Origin: Methylococcaceae bacterium
Lineage (GTDB): Bacteria > Pseudomonadota > Gammaproteobacteria > Methylococcales > Methylomonadaceae
Assembly (NCBI GenBank): GCA_021647145.1
Contig: JAKIVF010000082.1
Location: 1-16,027, forward strand
Reading direction: 5' to 3'
Length of the DNA: 16,027 nt
Shown here: one piece after another, positions 7,063 to 14,517 of the stretch
Layout: each line of letters opens with the position of its first letter
Numbering within the stretch: the first letter of the stretch is position 1
The notes under the pieces: model-generated
What the model saw: only the letters and a program-made list of their open reading frames with translations
What the model was told of the DNA's origin: nothing
Databases searched by the model: none
Program-made: the position numbers and the translations under genes

Positions 7063-7443
7063 CTACCAGATTCCTTTTTTCCAGCGTTTAGCTGTAAGAT
7101 TTTTCAAGCGTTTGATATAAGCTTTTTCATCCCAATGCTCCTTTTCCTTGCTGTGGTGAATATTAAATAAATCCTCAGCGATTATTGCTCCTACCGCATG
7201 AAGCGCGTCATGGCGGTCTAAGCCCTGTTGAATAAGTTTTTTAACTACAATGGGGGCATATTCAGTTTCAATCAATTGATTTTCTACAATAACATGGATT
7301 GATGCGTGTATTCTTTCTTTACCTTTAGGGACTTCCTCCTCAAAATCTTCATGGAAAATTTCAACTAAATTAATTCGTTCTGATTCATCAATGGCTAACC
7401 ACTCTTCAGGCTCTGGTGCAAGTAAAGCGATATATTTTTTCAT
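7063..7443 (-). CDS. Small conserved protein with two HxxxH motifs (DUF1841-like)
   Basis: A 126-residue soluble protein with no signal peptide or membrane segment. Two predicted helices carry matching histidine pairs: HASIHVIVENQL (H46, H50, E54) and RHDALHAVGAIIAEDL (H78, H82, E90). The paired HxxxH plus Glu arrangement resembles a helical metal site, and the order of motifs recalls DUF1841-type proteins, but I do not recognise the family with certainty and assign no function. The C-terminus is basic with KRLKNLTAKRWKKG. A strong AGGGGG ribosome binding site precedes the ATG at 7443. It converges with the rhodanese gene and diverges from the DUF3135 gene. Confidence 0.75.
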   Translation of the reverse strand: MKKYIALLAPEPEEWLAIDESERINLVEIFHEDFEEEVPKGKERIHASIHVIVENQLIETEYAPIVVKKLIQQGLDRHDALHAVGAIIAEDLFNIHHSKEKEHWDEKAYIKRLKNLTAKRWKKGIW

Positions 7444-7573
7444 GGTTATATCCCCCTAAGTTTTTTAAAAAATAAATAGCTTAGCTGGTTTATGCGGAAT
7501 AGTACCAACCTTTTTGAAATCTTGGAAGTTTTTATTGCTATTTAGGTTTTAGAAAAATAGAAATTTAAAATTA

Positions 7574-7587
7574 TGTACTCAAGTACA
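7574..7587. repeat. Operator-like inverted repeat in divergent intergenic region
   Basis: TGTACT-CA-AGTACA is a perfect 6-2-6 inverted repeat in the 230-bp region between the HxxxH-protein and DUF3135 genes. It could bind a dimeric regulator. The rightward sequence from 7575 also resembles the left end of the MITE-like element at 10433 (about 17 of 22 positions), so it could instead be a decayed element end. The rest of this region shows only AT-rich promoter-like DNA. Confidence 0.4.
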
Positions 7588-7673
7588 ATAGATTTTTATA
7601 CTGACTTCATTTTATGATGCACTTCACGGTATTTCAATAAATAATATGAATTGTATAAATGGAAGGGGAAAGC

Positions 7674-8039
7674 ATGAATGAATTAAAAGAGAGTAAAAAT
7701 GAAATAGATTTTGATTTTGATGCATGGATGGCTCTATATAAAAAAGACCCGGAGAGTTTTGAAAAACAAAAAAAGGATTTAATTCAAGAGACTATAAATA
7801 AAGCCCCAGAAAAAATGCAGAGACGTTTAAATGGATTGCAGTGGAAGATTGACACAGAAGTAAAGCTAACTAAAAACTCTCTGGATGGATGTATTAGAGT
7901 CTATCAGATGATGATGGATTCGGTCTATGAGCCAGGTGGTCTGCTGGAAGCTTTATCTATGACAGAAGAGAGAATTAAAGAAGACTTGCCGAATGTTGTT
8001 AATATAAATAATTTCAATAAGGATCAAGCAGAGGATTAG
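7674..8039 (+). CDS. DUF3135 family protein
   Basis: A 121-residue acidic, largely helical cytoplasmic protein. DFDAWMALYKKDPESFEKQKKDLI near the N-terminus, followed by a MQRRLNGLQWKID segment, is typical of DUF3135 proteins of gammaproteobacteria, whose function is not known. I place the start at ATG 7674 because AAGGGGAA is correctly spaced in front of it; an upstream in-frame ATG at 7659 would put that Shine-Dalgarno inside the gene. The 230-bp gap to the divergent gene carries its promoter region. It converges on the hydroxypyruvate-isomerase-like gene with a 28-bp gap and no clear terminator. Confidence 0.8.
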   Translation: MNELKESKNEIDFDFDAWMALYKKDPESFEKQKKDLIQETINKAPEKMQRRLNGLQWKIDTEVKLTKNSLDGCIRVYQMMMDSVYEPGGLLEALSMTEERIKEDLPNVVNINNFNKDQAED

Positions 8040-8067
8040 GCGGGAAGTAGTTGGAGCTAATGTAATG

Positions 8068-8847
8068 CTATTGATTAAATTCTAACATCCAGTCAAAACT
8101 CTGTTTAGTTGTACCAACGGGAATATACTCGGCACCAACCCAGCCGGTATAGCTTGATTTGTTAATGTGAGTGAATATTTTTTGAAAATTAATTGCTCCT
8201 GTCCCTGGCTGACCTCTACCGTGAGTGTCAGCAAATTGGATGTGACCAATTTTATGACTATATTGGTTGATAAACTGAAGAATTATTTCATTCATCATTT
8301 GCATATGATAAATATCATATTGCATAAATAACATAGGGTGATTTATTTCTTCTATTACATTTATCATTTGCCGCCCAGAATGAATAATAAAATTAGGCAT
8401 ATCTTTGGTATTAATGGCCTCGAATACTGTTTTGATGCCTAAGGGTGAAAATGTATCAAGTGTGAGTATAAGGTTCTTTTTAAAAGTAGTTAGGTATTCT
8501 TTCGTTCTCTGATAGTCATTGCATCGACCAGGCAGTACGTTGATGGCTTCTGGTTGTAAAATATTGGCGTATGATTTGCATTGCTGAACTGAGTTATAAA
8601 AATGCTCTGTTTTTTCTGGAACTGCGGCTAGTCCTTCCCCTCCTTGAAGAAGATCGTCCGCATCAATATTAAATACAACAAGGTTAAGTTGGTTTTCTAA
8701 TAATGCTTGTTTAATGTGTAAGGCAGGAAATGAATAAGGGAATTGAATTTCAACCGCTTTAAAACCACAATTTTTAGCAGCTTTGAAGCGATCTAAAAAA
8801 TCAAGCTCATTAAATAATAAGCTTAAATTTGCTGAAAACTGAAGCAT
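8068..8847 (-). CDS. hyi: Hydroxypyruvate isomerase-like TIM-barrel protein (Hyi/OtnI family)
   Basis: A 259-residue AP-endonuclease-2/xylose-isomerase-type TIM barrel. The N-terminus (LSLLFNELDFLDRFKAA), VFEAIN with E143, QYDIYHMQ with D178 and H181, GHIQFAD with H202, and GAEYIP with E240 give the metal and catalytic residues of hydroxypyruvate isomerases, which interconvert hydroxypyruvate and tartronate semialdehyde; relatives (OtnI) isomerise 2-oxo-tetronate. The exact substrate is not shown here: none of the usual glyoxylate partners (gcl, glxR, glycerate kinase) is in the window. It lies 28 bp after manC on the same strand and is probably co-transcribed with it, although no clear ribosome binding site is seen. 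Confidence 0.85.
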   Translation of the reverse strand: MLQFSANLSLLFNELDFLDRFKAAKNCGFKAVEIQFPYSFPALHIKQALLENQLNLVVFNIDADDLLQGGEGLAAVPEKTEHFYNSVQQCKSYANILQPEAINVLPGRCNDYQRTKEYLTTFKKNLILTLDTFSPLGIKTVFEAINTKDMPNFIIHSGRQMINVIEEINHPMLFMQYDIYHMQMMNEIILQFINQYSHKIGHIQFADTHGRGQPGTGAINFQKIFTHINKSSYTGWVGAEYIPVGTTKQSFDWMLEFNQ

Positions 8848-8875
8848 TTGATGCTTTGATTTTTAGTGAGTAGAG

Positions 8876-10285
8876 TTAAGGTTCAGTTGTTTCGCGGCCA
8901 TATTTATCATTAAATCGAATGATATCATCTTCACCTAAATAGCTGCCTGATTGTACCTCTACTATTTCCAGTGGGATTACCCCCGGGTTTTCTAAGCAAT
9001 GAACGATACCTAATGGAATGTAGGTTGATTCGTTTTCAGATAAGAGTATTTGCTCGTCTCCTTTAGTGACAAGTGCGGTTCCTTTAACGACAACCCAATG
9101 TTCTGCGCGGTGGTGATGTTTTTGTAAAGATAGTTTGGCTCCAGGGTTAACAACGATGAGTTTCGTTTGGTGACGGCTGCCATTATCTACAGAATGAAAA
9201 AAACCCCATGGGCGATATACCTTTAAATGAATATTAGCTTCTTTACGTTTATCTTTTTTAAGTTGATCAACGATTTTTTTAACATCTTGCACTCTATCCT
9301 TTGCGGCTATCATAACCGCATCATCTGTTTCTATTACAATGAGATTATCAACTCCGATTGTGGTGATTAGCTTGTGACTAGCATGTATATAAGAGTTGTT
9401 TGTATCTAAAGTTATGACATCACCGCTCACGGCATTACTTTCTTCATTTTTGTCAGAAACTTCCCATAAGGCAGACCAGGAGCCGACATCATTCCAGTCT
9501 GCATCAAGAGGGATGATTGCAGCTTGATCTGTTTTTTCCATGACGGCATAATCAATGGAATCAGAAGGGCATTTTGTAAAAGCCTCTCGGTCTAAACGAA
9601 TAAAGTCAAGGTCGTGTGTTTCATTGTTTAGAGCATTTTTACAAGCTTTTAGGATATCAGGCTGAAATTTATTTAATTCTTCAATATAACGTCCTGCTTT
9701 AAAGGCAAACATGCCGCTATTCCAGAAATAATCACCACTTTTAAGATATTTCTTTGCAGTTTCTAGGTTGGGTTTCTCAACAAAAGTCGCTACATCAAAA
9801 CTATCTTTGTCAATACCCTCACCTGCTTTTATATAGCCGTAGCCAGTCTCTGGTTCGGTGGGAATAATGCCAAAGGTAACTAAGTATCCTTGTTCTGCCA
9901 AGGTTTTAGCTTTTTTAATTGTAGCTTGAAAGGCAGAAACATTTGAAATGACATGGTCAGCGGGTAAGATTAATAAAATATCATCAGGGTCTGCTGATAA
10001 AGCGGCTAAGGCAACTGCGGGCGCAGTATTCTTACCCATTGGCTCAAGAATAATTGCAGAGGGTTTGATGTCAATTTCACGTAATTGTTCAGCCATCAGA
10101 AACCGGTGATCTTCATTGCAAATAGCGATAGGTGGTTGAAGGCTTTCAATCCCTTGTACGCGTAGAACTGTTTCCTGTACCATCGTTTTGGAGGAAACTA
10201 AGGGTAAAAACTGTTTAGGGTATTGACTGCGAGATAAGGGCCATAGTCGAGTGCCAGAACCACCAGATAAAATTACAGGGATCAT
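8876..10285 (-). CDS. manC: Mannose-1-phosphate guanylyltransferase / mannose-6-phosphate isomerase
   Basis: Bifunctional type II enzyme (AlgA/CpsB/WbpW family, 469 residues) that isomerises fructose-6-phosphate to mannose-6-phosphate and makes GDP-mannose from mannose-1-phosphate and GTP. The N-terminal nucleotidyltransferase has the pyrophosphorylase signature GGSGTRLWPLSR (8-19), LLILPADH (104-111) and FVEKP (168-172). The C-terminal cupin carries the isomerase metal motif around QKHHHRAEHW (388-397) and the family end IIRFNDKYGR. Full length, with no missing motif seen. It is transcribed divergently from manB, which supplies its mannose-1-phosphate, across a 350-bp region. The downstream neighbour is the Hyi-like gene. 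Products feed capsule, exopolysaccharide or O-antigen synthesis. Confidence 0.95.
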   Translation of the reverse strand: MIPVILSGGSGTRLWPLSRSQYPKQFLPLVSSKTMVQETVLRVQGIESLQPPIAICNEDHRFLMAEQLREIDIKPSAIILEPMGKNTAPAVALAALSADPDDILLILPADHVISNVSAFQATIKKAKTLAEQGYLVTFGIIPTEPETGYGYIKAGEGIDKDSFDVATFVEKPNLETAKKYLKSGDYFWNSGMFAFKAGRYIEELNKFQPDILKACKNALNNETHDLDFIRLDREAFTKCPSDSIDYAVMEKTDQAAIIPLDADWNDVGSWSALWEVSDKNEESNAVSGDVITLDTNNSYIHASHKLITTIGVDNLIVIETDDAVMIAAKDRVQDVKKIVDQLKKDKRKEANIHLKVYRPWGFFHSVDNGSRHQTKLIVVNPGAKLSLQKHHHRAEHWVVVKGTALVTKGDEQILLSENESTYIPLGIVHCLENPGVIPLEIVEVQSGSYLGEDDIIRFNDKYGRETTEP

Positions 10286-10635
10286 GTTTTTTTACTCTTT
10301 GAAAAAAATTAGAATTAAGATATTTGGTAATATAGTATAAGCAAAAACAATTTGCTGTCGATGAATTTAGTTTAACTATGTGAAATGTAACATAGATATA
10401 TTAATGAGCATGGAGCAAGTCCGTTAAAATTAGTACCCAAGTAAAATCAATTTAACCTTTTGCTTGCACTAAAAGCATTAAGAACCGTTAAAGCTTTTCT
10501 AAAATGAAAAAAAATCCTGCGTAAAATAATTTTGCTTGGGTACTTATGGATTTTATCATTACCAATTTTTAAAAAAATTGTTTATTTGTGTTTAATCGTT
10601 GAAATTATATTTAATAACCTTTAAGTGAGGAAATA
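10286..10635. other. 350-bp divergent intergenic region between manC and manB
   Basis: This AT-rich stretch has no convincing gene. It must hold the promoters of both GDP-mannose genes, but I cannot single out confident -10/-35 pairs. Its main content is the inverted-repeat element at 10433-10543. A good GAGG ribosome binding site for manB ends the region; manC has only a weak one. Confidence 0.6.
10433..10543. mobile_element. Probable MITE, 111 bp, with imperfect terminal inverted repeats
   Basis: The left end GTACCCAAGTAAAAT (10433-10447) and the reverse complement of the right end (10529-10543) differ at one of 15 positions; the similarity continues inward to 19 of 22. The flanks carry TTA on both sides, a possible 3-bp target duplication. 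The interior has smaller inverted pieces (TGCTT/AAGCA) and no coding capacity. Size, terminal repeats, lack of a transposase and position in an intergenic region fit a miniature inverted-repeat element moved in trans. The parent insertion sequence is not in the window. Confidence 0.55.
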
Positions 10636-12018
10636 ATGGGGAAAGAATTAACCTGCTTTAAACTTTATGATATTAGAGGGCAGCTTGAAGTTGAGTTGGA
10701 TGAAGGTATAGCCTACCGAATAGGCAGAGCATTTGCCAGGTCTTTAGGTTTAAATTCCGTTGTCGTGGGCGGTGATGCAAGAGAAACCAGTGAAGGTTTA
10801 AAGATGGCCTTGGCTAAGGGATTACAAGAGGAAGGATGTGATGTTATAGATATTGGAATGGTAGGCACAGAAGAAATTTATTTTGCTACTAGCCATTTGG
10901 GTGTTGATGGTGGTGTCGAAGTGACTGCCTCTCATAATCCGATAAATTATAACGGGATGAAGTTGGTCAGAGAGCAAAGTAAACCTGTTTCTGGTGATAC
11001 AGGGTTGTTGGATGTGAAAGAAATGGCCGAGCAACAGCCTTGGCTAGCTGAGGATAATAAAAAGGAAGTTAAACAAGGAAAATATTCTACTTTTTCAATT
11101 TTGGAAGCTTATGTTCAACATTTGTTAGGCTATATTAAGACTGATAATATTAAGCCCCTTATATTAGTGGTCAATTCTGGTAATGGTGCTGCAGGACATG
11201 TCGTGGAGGCAATTGAAGAGCAGTTTAATGCTTTAGGTGTGCCAATAGCATTTATTAAAGTGCATCATCTTCCTGATTTTTCTTTTCCGAACGGGATACC
11301 GAATCCCTTGTTGCCTGAAAACCGATCTGATACCAGTGATGCGGTAAAGAAACACGGTGCTGATATGGGAATTGCTTGGGATGGTGATTTTGATCGTTGT
11401 TTCTTGTTTGACGAAAAGGGGGAGTTTATTGAAGGCTATTATATTGTTGGCTTGTTAGCAGAAGCTTTTTTAAAAAAACATCAAGGTGAAAAAATAATCT
11501 ATGAACCTCGGTTAACATGGAATACTCAAGAAATTATTGAGAGTGAGGGAGGGGTTCCTATCTTGTCCAAAACAGGTCATGCATTCATAAAGGAAAGGAT
11601 GCGTAAAGAAGATGCCATTTATGGCGGTGAGATGAGTGCTCATCATTATTTTAAAGATTTTTTTTATTGTGATAGTGGAATGATTCCTTGGTTGTTGGTT
11701 GCAGAATTGCTTTGTGTGCAAGGACAAACTTTATCATCCATGGTTGCCGAGAGGATTGCCAAGTTTCCGTCTTCAGGTGAAATAAATAGTAAGATTGAAG
11801 ACCCGGAGACAGCTATTAACAGAGTCCTTGATGTCTATAAAGCGGATGCAATAAATATAGATCGAACAGATGGGATTAGTGTTGAATATAGTGATTGGCG
11901 ATTTAATTTGCGAATGTCTAATACAGAGCCTGTAGTTCGGTTAAATGTAGAATCTCGTGCAGATGTAGTTTTGATGGAAAAGAAAACAGAGGAGATTTTG
12001 AAGTTGTTACGAGAGTAA
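10636..12018 (+). CDS. manB: Phosphomannomutase, CpsG/ManB type
   Basis: Converts mannose-6-phosphate to mannose-1-phosphate for ManC. The 460-residue alpha-D-phosphohexomutase is strikingly close to E. coli CpsG through its whole length. The N-terminal LTCFKLYDIRG, the active serine in TASHNP (S99), the metal loop DGDFDR (D249, D251, D253), the sugar-binding GGEMSAHH (from G330) and the phosphate-binding RMSNTEPVVRLN (R426 on) are all intact. A GAGG ribosome binding site lies before ATG 10636. The MITE-like element sits about 90 bp upstream and could affect transcription. The gene is followed by a repeat-rich 162-bp gap rather than an obvious terminator. Confidence 0.95.
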   Translation: MGKELTCFKLYDIRGQLEVELDEGIAYRIGRAFARSLGLNSVVVGGDARETSEGLKMALAKGLQEEGCDVIDIGMVGTEEIYFATSHLGVDGGVEVTASHNPINYNGMKLVREQSKPVSGDTGLLDVKEMAEQQPWLAEDNKKEVKQGKYSTFSILEAYVQHLLGYIKTDNIKPLILVVNSGNGAAGHVVEAIEEQFNALGVPIAFIKVHHLPDFSFPNGIPNPLLPENRSDTSDAVKKHGADMGIAWDGDFDRCFLFDEKGEFIEGYYIVGLLAEAFLKKHQGEKIIYEPRLTWNTQEIIESEGGVPILSKTGHAFIKERMRKEDAIYGGEMSAHHYFKDFFYCDSGMIPWLLVAELLCVQGQTLSSMVAERIAKFPSSGEINSKIEDPETAINRVLDVYKADAINIDRTDGISVEYSDWRFNLRMSNTEPVVRLNVESRADVVLMEKKTEEILKLLRE

Positions 12019-12027
12019 ACTGTGTTC

Positions 12028-12104
12028 TATTGTCCAAGTCGTGGCCTGTATTGTCTAATGTTTAGCGGAGAACAAAAAAGACAGTGTTAAATTTTTGGAC
12101 AATA
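12028..12104. promoter_or_regulatory. Operator-like repeat array upstream of the LeuB-like gene
   Basis: TATTGTCCAA at 12028-12037 is repeated as TATTGTCTAA at 12049-12058, exactly 21 bp on (two helical turns), and occurs inverted as TTGGACAATA at 12095-12104. TTAAATTTTTG is also repeated directly at 12087 and 12105, 18 bp apart. Spaced copies on one face of the helix plus an inverted copy suggest binding of an oligomeric regulator. No confident -10/-35 pair can be fixed, and the loop is too long for a terminator. Confidence 0.45.
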
Positions 12105-12180
12105 TTAAATTTTTGCCTTAAAAGTTAATGTAAAATACGAAATTAAACTTTTAGTTTGATAAATATTTTATAGGTAAAAA

Positions 12181-13287
12181 ATGAAGAATTACAAAATCGC
12201 CATTTTAGCGGGTGACGGAATTGGGCCTGAAATTACACAGGAAGCACTTAAAGTTTTAAAGCTCGTTGAAGAACGTAATGACGTATCTTTTGAATTGTTA
12301 CCCGCATTATTTGGTGCTTGTGCTTACTTTGAAACAGGCGATGCATTTCCACAAGAAACAAAGGATATTTGTGATGGTGCTGATGCAATTTTAAAAGGGC
12401 CGATTGGACTGAGTCATGAAGAATCAAAAAATATTCCTATTGATAAACAGCCCGAGCGAGGAGCTCTGTTACCAATGCGTCGGAGATATAATACATATGC
12501 AAATTTTCGTCCTGTTTCTTTGCCAAAGGAATTAGCACATTTCTCACCTTTAAAACCTGAAATTATTGGGGAAGGAATAGATTTAATTATTGTTCGCGAA
12601 TTGGTAGGAGGCCTTTATTTTGGTGAAAAAGAAACAGGCGTTAATTCTGATGGACTGCGATATGTAAAAGAAACTCTGGAATATGATGAAGCTCAAATTC
12701 GTCAAATCCTGGTTCAAGCCTTTAATTTAGCAAGTCATAGAAAAAAAGTTCTGCATAATATACATAAAAGTAATGTGCTTAAATCCAGTGTGCTTTGGAA
12801 TGAAGTATTGCAAGAAGTGGCTAAGGATTATCCAGAGATTAAAGTGATTAATATTTTGGTTGATGCTGCTGCAACGCTGCTATGCCTAAATCCAACACAG
12901 TTTGATGTGATGGTTATGGAGAATATGTTTGGTGATATTTTAAGTGATCAGGGTGGTGGTATTCTTGGTTCTCTGGGATTAATGCCCTCTGCTTGTTTGG
13001 GTGACGAAAAAGCTTATTATGAACCTTCGCATGGCTCAGCTCCTGATATAGCAGGTAAAAATATAGCTAACCCCTATTCAATGATAGGCTCAGTTGCAAT
13101 GATGCTGGAAAATAGCTTTGATATGGCAGATGAGGCAAAAAATGTATGGGCTGCTATGCAAGGTGTTTTTGGCGATGGTTTTTCTACAGCTGATCTTTCT
13201 AAGCCAGGGTCTGGAGTAAATATGATTAGCACTAGTGAGTTTGGTGATAAAGTGGTTGAAAAATTAAGAAATATGCCAAAGGTATAA
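12181..13287 (+). CDS. LeuB-like NAD-dependent beta-decarboxylating dehydrogenase (3-isopropylmalate dehydrogenase family)
   Basis: A 368-residue member of the isopropylmalate/isocitrate dehydrogenase family. Residues that bind the 2-hydroxyacid are present: R100, R110, R139, Y146, K196, and the metal aspartates D228, D252 and D256 in FGDILSD. QPERGALLPMR matches the E. coli LeuB substrate loop, and HGSAPDI (from H284) favours NAD. Departures from typical LeuB are NIHKSNVL for IDKANVL, VDAAATLL for IDNATMQL, and LGSLGLMPSACLG. It therefore may be the leucine enzyme (3-isopropylmalate to 2-oxo-isocaproate), but no leuA, leuC or leuD is near, and it sits 42 bp before a divergent HemF homologue, so a different 2-hydroxyacid substrate is possible. 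Weak AGGT ribosome binding site. Confidence 0.85.
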   Translation: MKNYKIAILAGDGIGPEITQEALKVLKLVEERNDVSFELLPALFGACAYFETGDAFPQETKDICDGADAILKGPIGLSHEESKNIPIDKQPERGALLPMRRRYNTYANFRPVSLPKELAHFSPLKPEIIGEGIDLIIVRELVGGLYFGEKETGVNSDGLRYVKETLEYDEAQIRQILVQAFNLASHRKKVLHNIHKSNVLKSSVLWNEVLQEVAKDYPEIKVINILVDAAATLLCLNPTQFDVMVMENMFGDILSDQGGGILGSLGLMPSACLGDEKAYYEPSHGSAPDIAGKNIANPYSMIGSVAMMLENSFDMADEAKNVWAAMQGVFGDGFSTADLSKPGSGVNMISTSEFGDKVVEKLRNMPKV

Positions 13288-13329
13288 GAGCTTTGTCTGT
13301 TTTAGAAAATTGAATAAAAGTTATAAGTT

Positions 13330-14364
13330 ATGAAGAGAGCAAAAGCACAATCTGTAAAAGCGCAAGAAGCAAACTCTTTGGTGGAGAGTTTACAGCAATA
13401 CTTTGTTAGTCAATTAAATGAGACTGCTAGTTCTAAACAGGTACAGCCATTTAAAAAAGTTGAATGGTTTCGAGATGAAGGCCTGCATGGGGGAGGGGTT
13501 CGCTATGAGGCAAATAATAAGGAAGTTTTTAATCGAGGCTCAGTGAATGTGTCGCAAATTCATTACGATGATGATAGTAACAGAAGCCTAGCTTCAGCAA
13601 CAGCAATATCTACTATTATTCATCCAGAAAACCCTTATATACCTTCTATCCATATGCACATAAGCTGGACAGAAATGAAAAGTGGCCAGGGATATTGGCG
13701 CATGATGGTAGATCTTAATCCAGCAATAGAAAATGAGGCAGATAAAGTTTTGTTTGATAAGAATATACAAAATGTAACGTCTGAAGTCTATGATATGGCC
13801 ACAGAACAAGGCGAGTGTTATTTTTTTATTCCTGCTTTAAATAGACATCGAGGGGTGTCGCATTTTTATTTAGAGGAATATAATAGTGGCAGTCCGCAGG
13901 CTGATTTTAAATTGGCTGAGGTATTAGGAAAAACCGCAATAGATGGTTATATTCAGATATTTAATCAGACAATAAAGAAAAATGATAGGGTAGCAGATGA
14001 TGATTATAAAAAACAATTAGCCTATCACACGCTTTATCTGTTTCAAGTCCTGACTTTAGATAGAGGGACGACATCAGGTTTATTGGTACATAATCAAAAT
14101 GATGTTGGGATTATGGGGTCATTACCTGCACAGATAGACAAAACTTTATTGTCTTCCTGGAAGAATAGAGTATTAACACCGCAAGATCAGTTAGTACAAG
14201 GGATTTTGGATGTATTGCCTGATGAGAGTCTTTGTGTTATTAATGAAGAGGTTAAAATGGCATTGGCTGAAGTAATACGCCAGCATTACACCTCAAATCC
14301 GCAAGCGCTTGGAATGCTGGCTCAAGGAAATGTAGTTCCTGAAACTGTTGGGAATCATAAGTAA
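13330..14364 (+). CDS. Divergent HemF-family protein (oxygen-dependent coproporphyrinogen oxidase homologue)
   Basis: 344 residues aligning along their length with HemF, which decarboxylates coproporphyrinogen III in heme synthesis. Shared blocks: GGGVRYE then VFNRGSVNVSQI (54-77), IIHPENPYIPSIHMHISW (96-113), YFFIPALNRHRGVSHFYLEEY (164-184) and LTLDRGTTSGLL (241-252). However, the hallmark WWFGGGxDLTP reads YWRMMVDLNP (122-131). The histidines equivalent to E. coli H145 and H175 are not at their places, while those equivalent to H96 and H106 remain (H98, H108). It is about 45 residues longer than E. coli HemF. Either a remote but working oxidase or a paralogue with another job; I cannot tell which. 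Start ATG 13330 has a weak ribosome binding site; it likely shares a transcript with the LeuB-like gene. Confidence 0.72.
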   Translation: MKRAKAQSVKAQEANSLVESLQQYFVSQLNETASSKQVQPFKKVEWFRDEGLHGGGVRYEANNKEVFNRGSVNVSQIHYDDDSNRSLASATAISTIIHPENPYIPSIHMHISWTEMKSGQGYWRMMVDLNPAIENEADKVLFDKNIQNVTSEVYDMATEQGECYFFIPALNRHRGVSHFYLEEYNSGSPQADFKLAEVLGKTAIDGYIQIFNQTIKKNDRVADDDYKKQLAYHTLYLFQVLTLDRGTTSGLLVHNQNDVGIMGSLPAQIDKTLLSSWKNRVLTPQDQLVQGILDVLPDESLCVINEEVKMALAEVIRQHYTSNPQALGMLAQGNVVPETVGNHK

Positions 14365-14515
14365 ATCATGGGTAAATAACAAATTTAAGGCTTTATTTGA
14401 TTATAGCGATTCAGAAGGGGTATCTCGTTTTTTTAATTTTAAACCTTTCGAGTTGCTAGAATTTGCTGTTGAAGAAAAAACAGACGTGGATATTGGTCAA
14501 TTATTTGATAAATAA
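14348..14515 (+). CDS. Short unassigned reading frame (possible small protein or gene remnant)
   Basis: A 55-codon frame from a TTG at 14348 to the stop at 14513-14515 overlaps the HemF-like 3' end by 17 bp in another frame and ends 2 bp before the GIDE gene. Its frame stays open upstream only to a stop at about 14337, and it has no ATG. The product is protein-like rather than random: WVNNKFKALFDYSDSE near the start, then FFNFKPFELLEFAVEE and DVDIGQLFDK at the end. It fills almost the whole gap. It could be a real coupled small gene with a TTG start or the 3' remnant of a larger gene. Not recognised. Confidence 0.4.
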   Translation: MGIISKSWVNNKFKALFDYSDSEGVSRFFNFKPFELLEFAVEEKTDVDIGQLFDK

Positions 14516-14517
14516 AC

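Noticed and set aside
7574..7587. TrpR-type operator
   Set aside because: Half-sites resemble GTACT/AGTAC, but the spacer is 2 bp instead of that of the trp operator and no tryptophan gene is near.
12028..12104. Intrinsic terminator of manB from TATTGTCCAA / TTGGACAATA
   Set aside because: The arms are about 57 bases apart and not followed by a T-run, so an operator-type role fits better.
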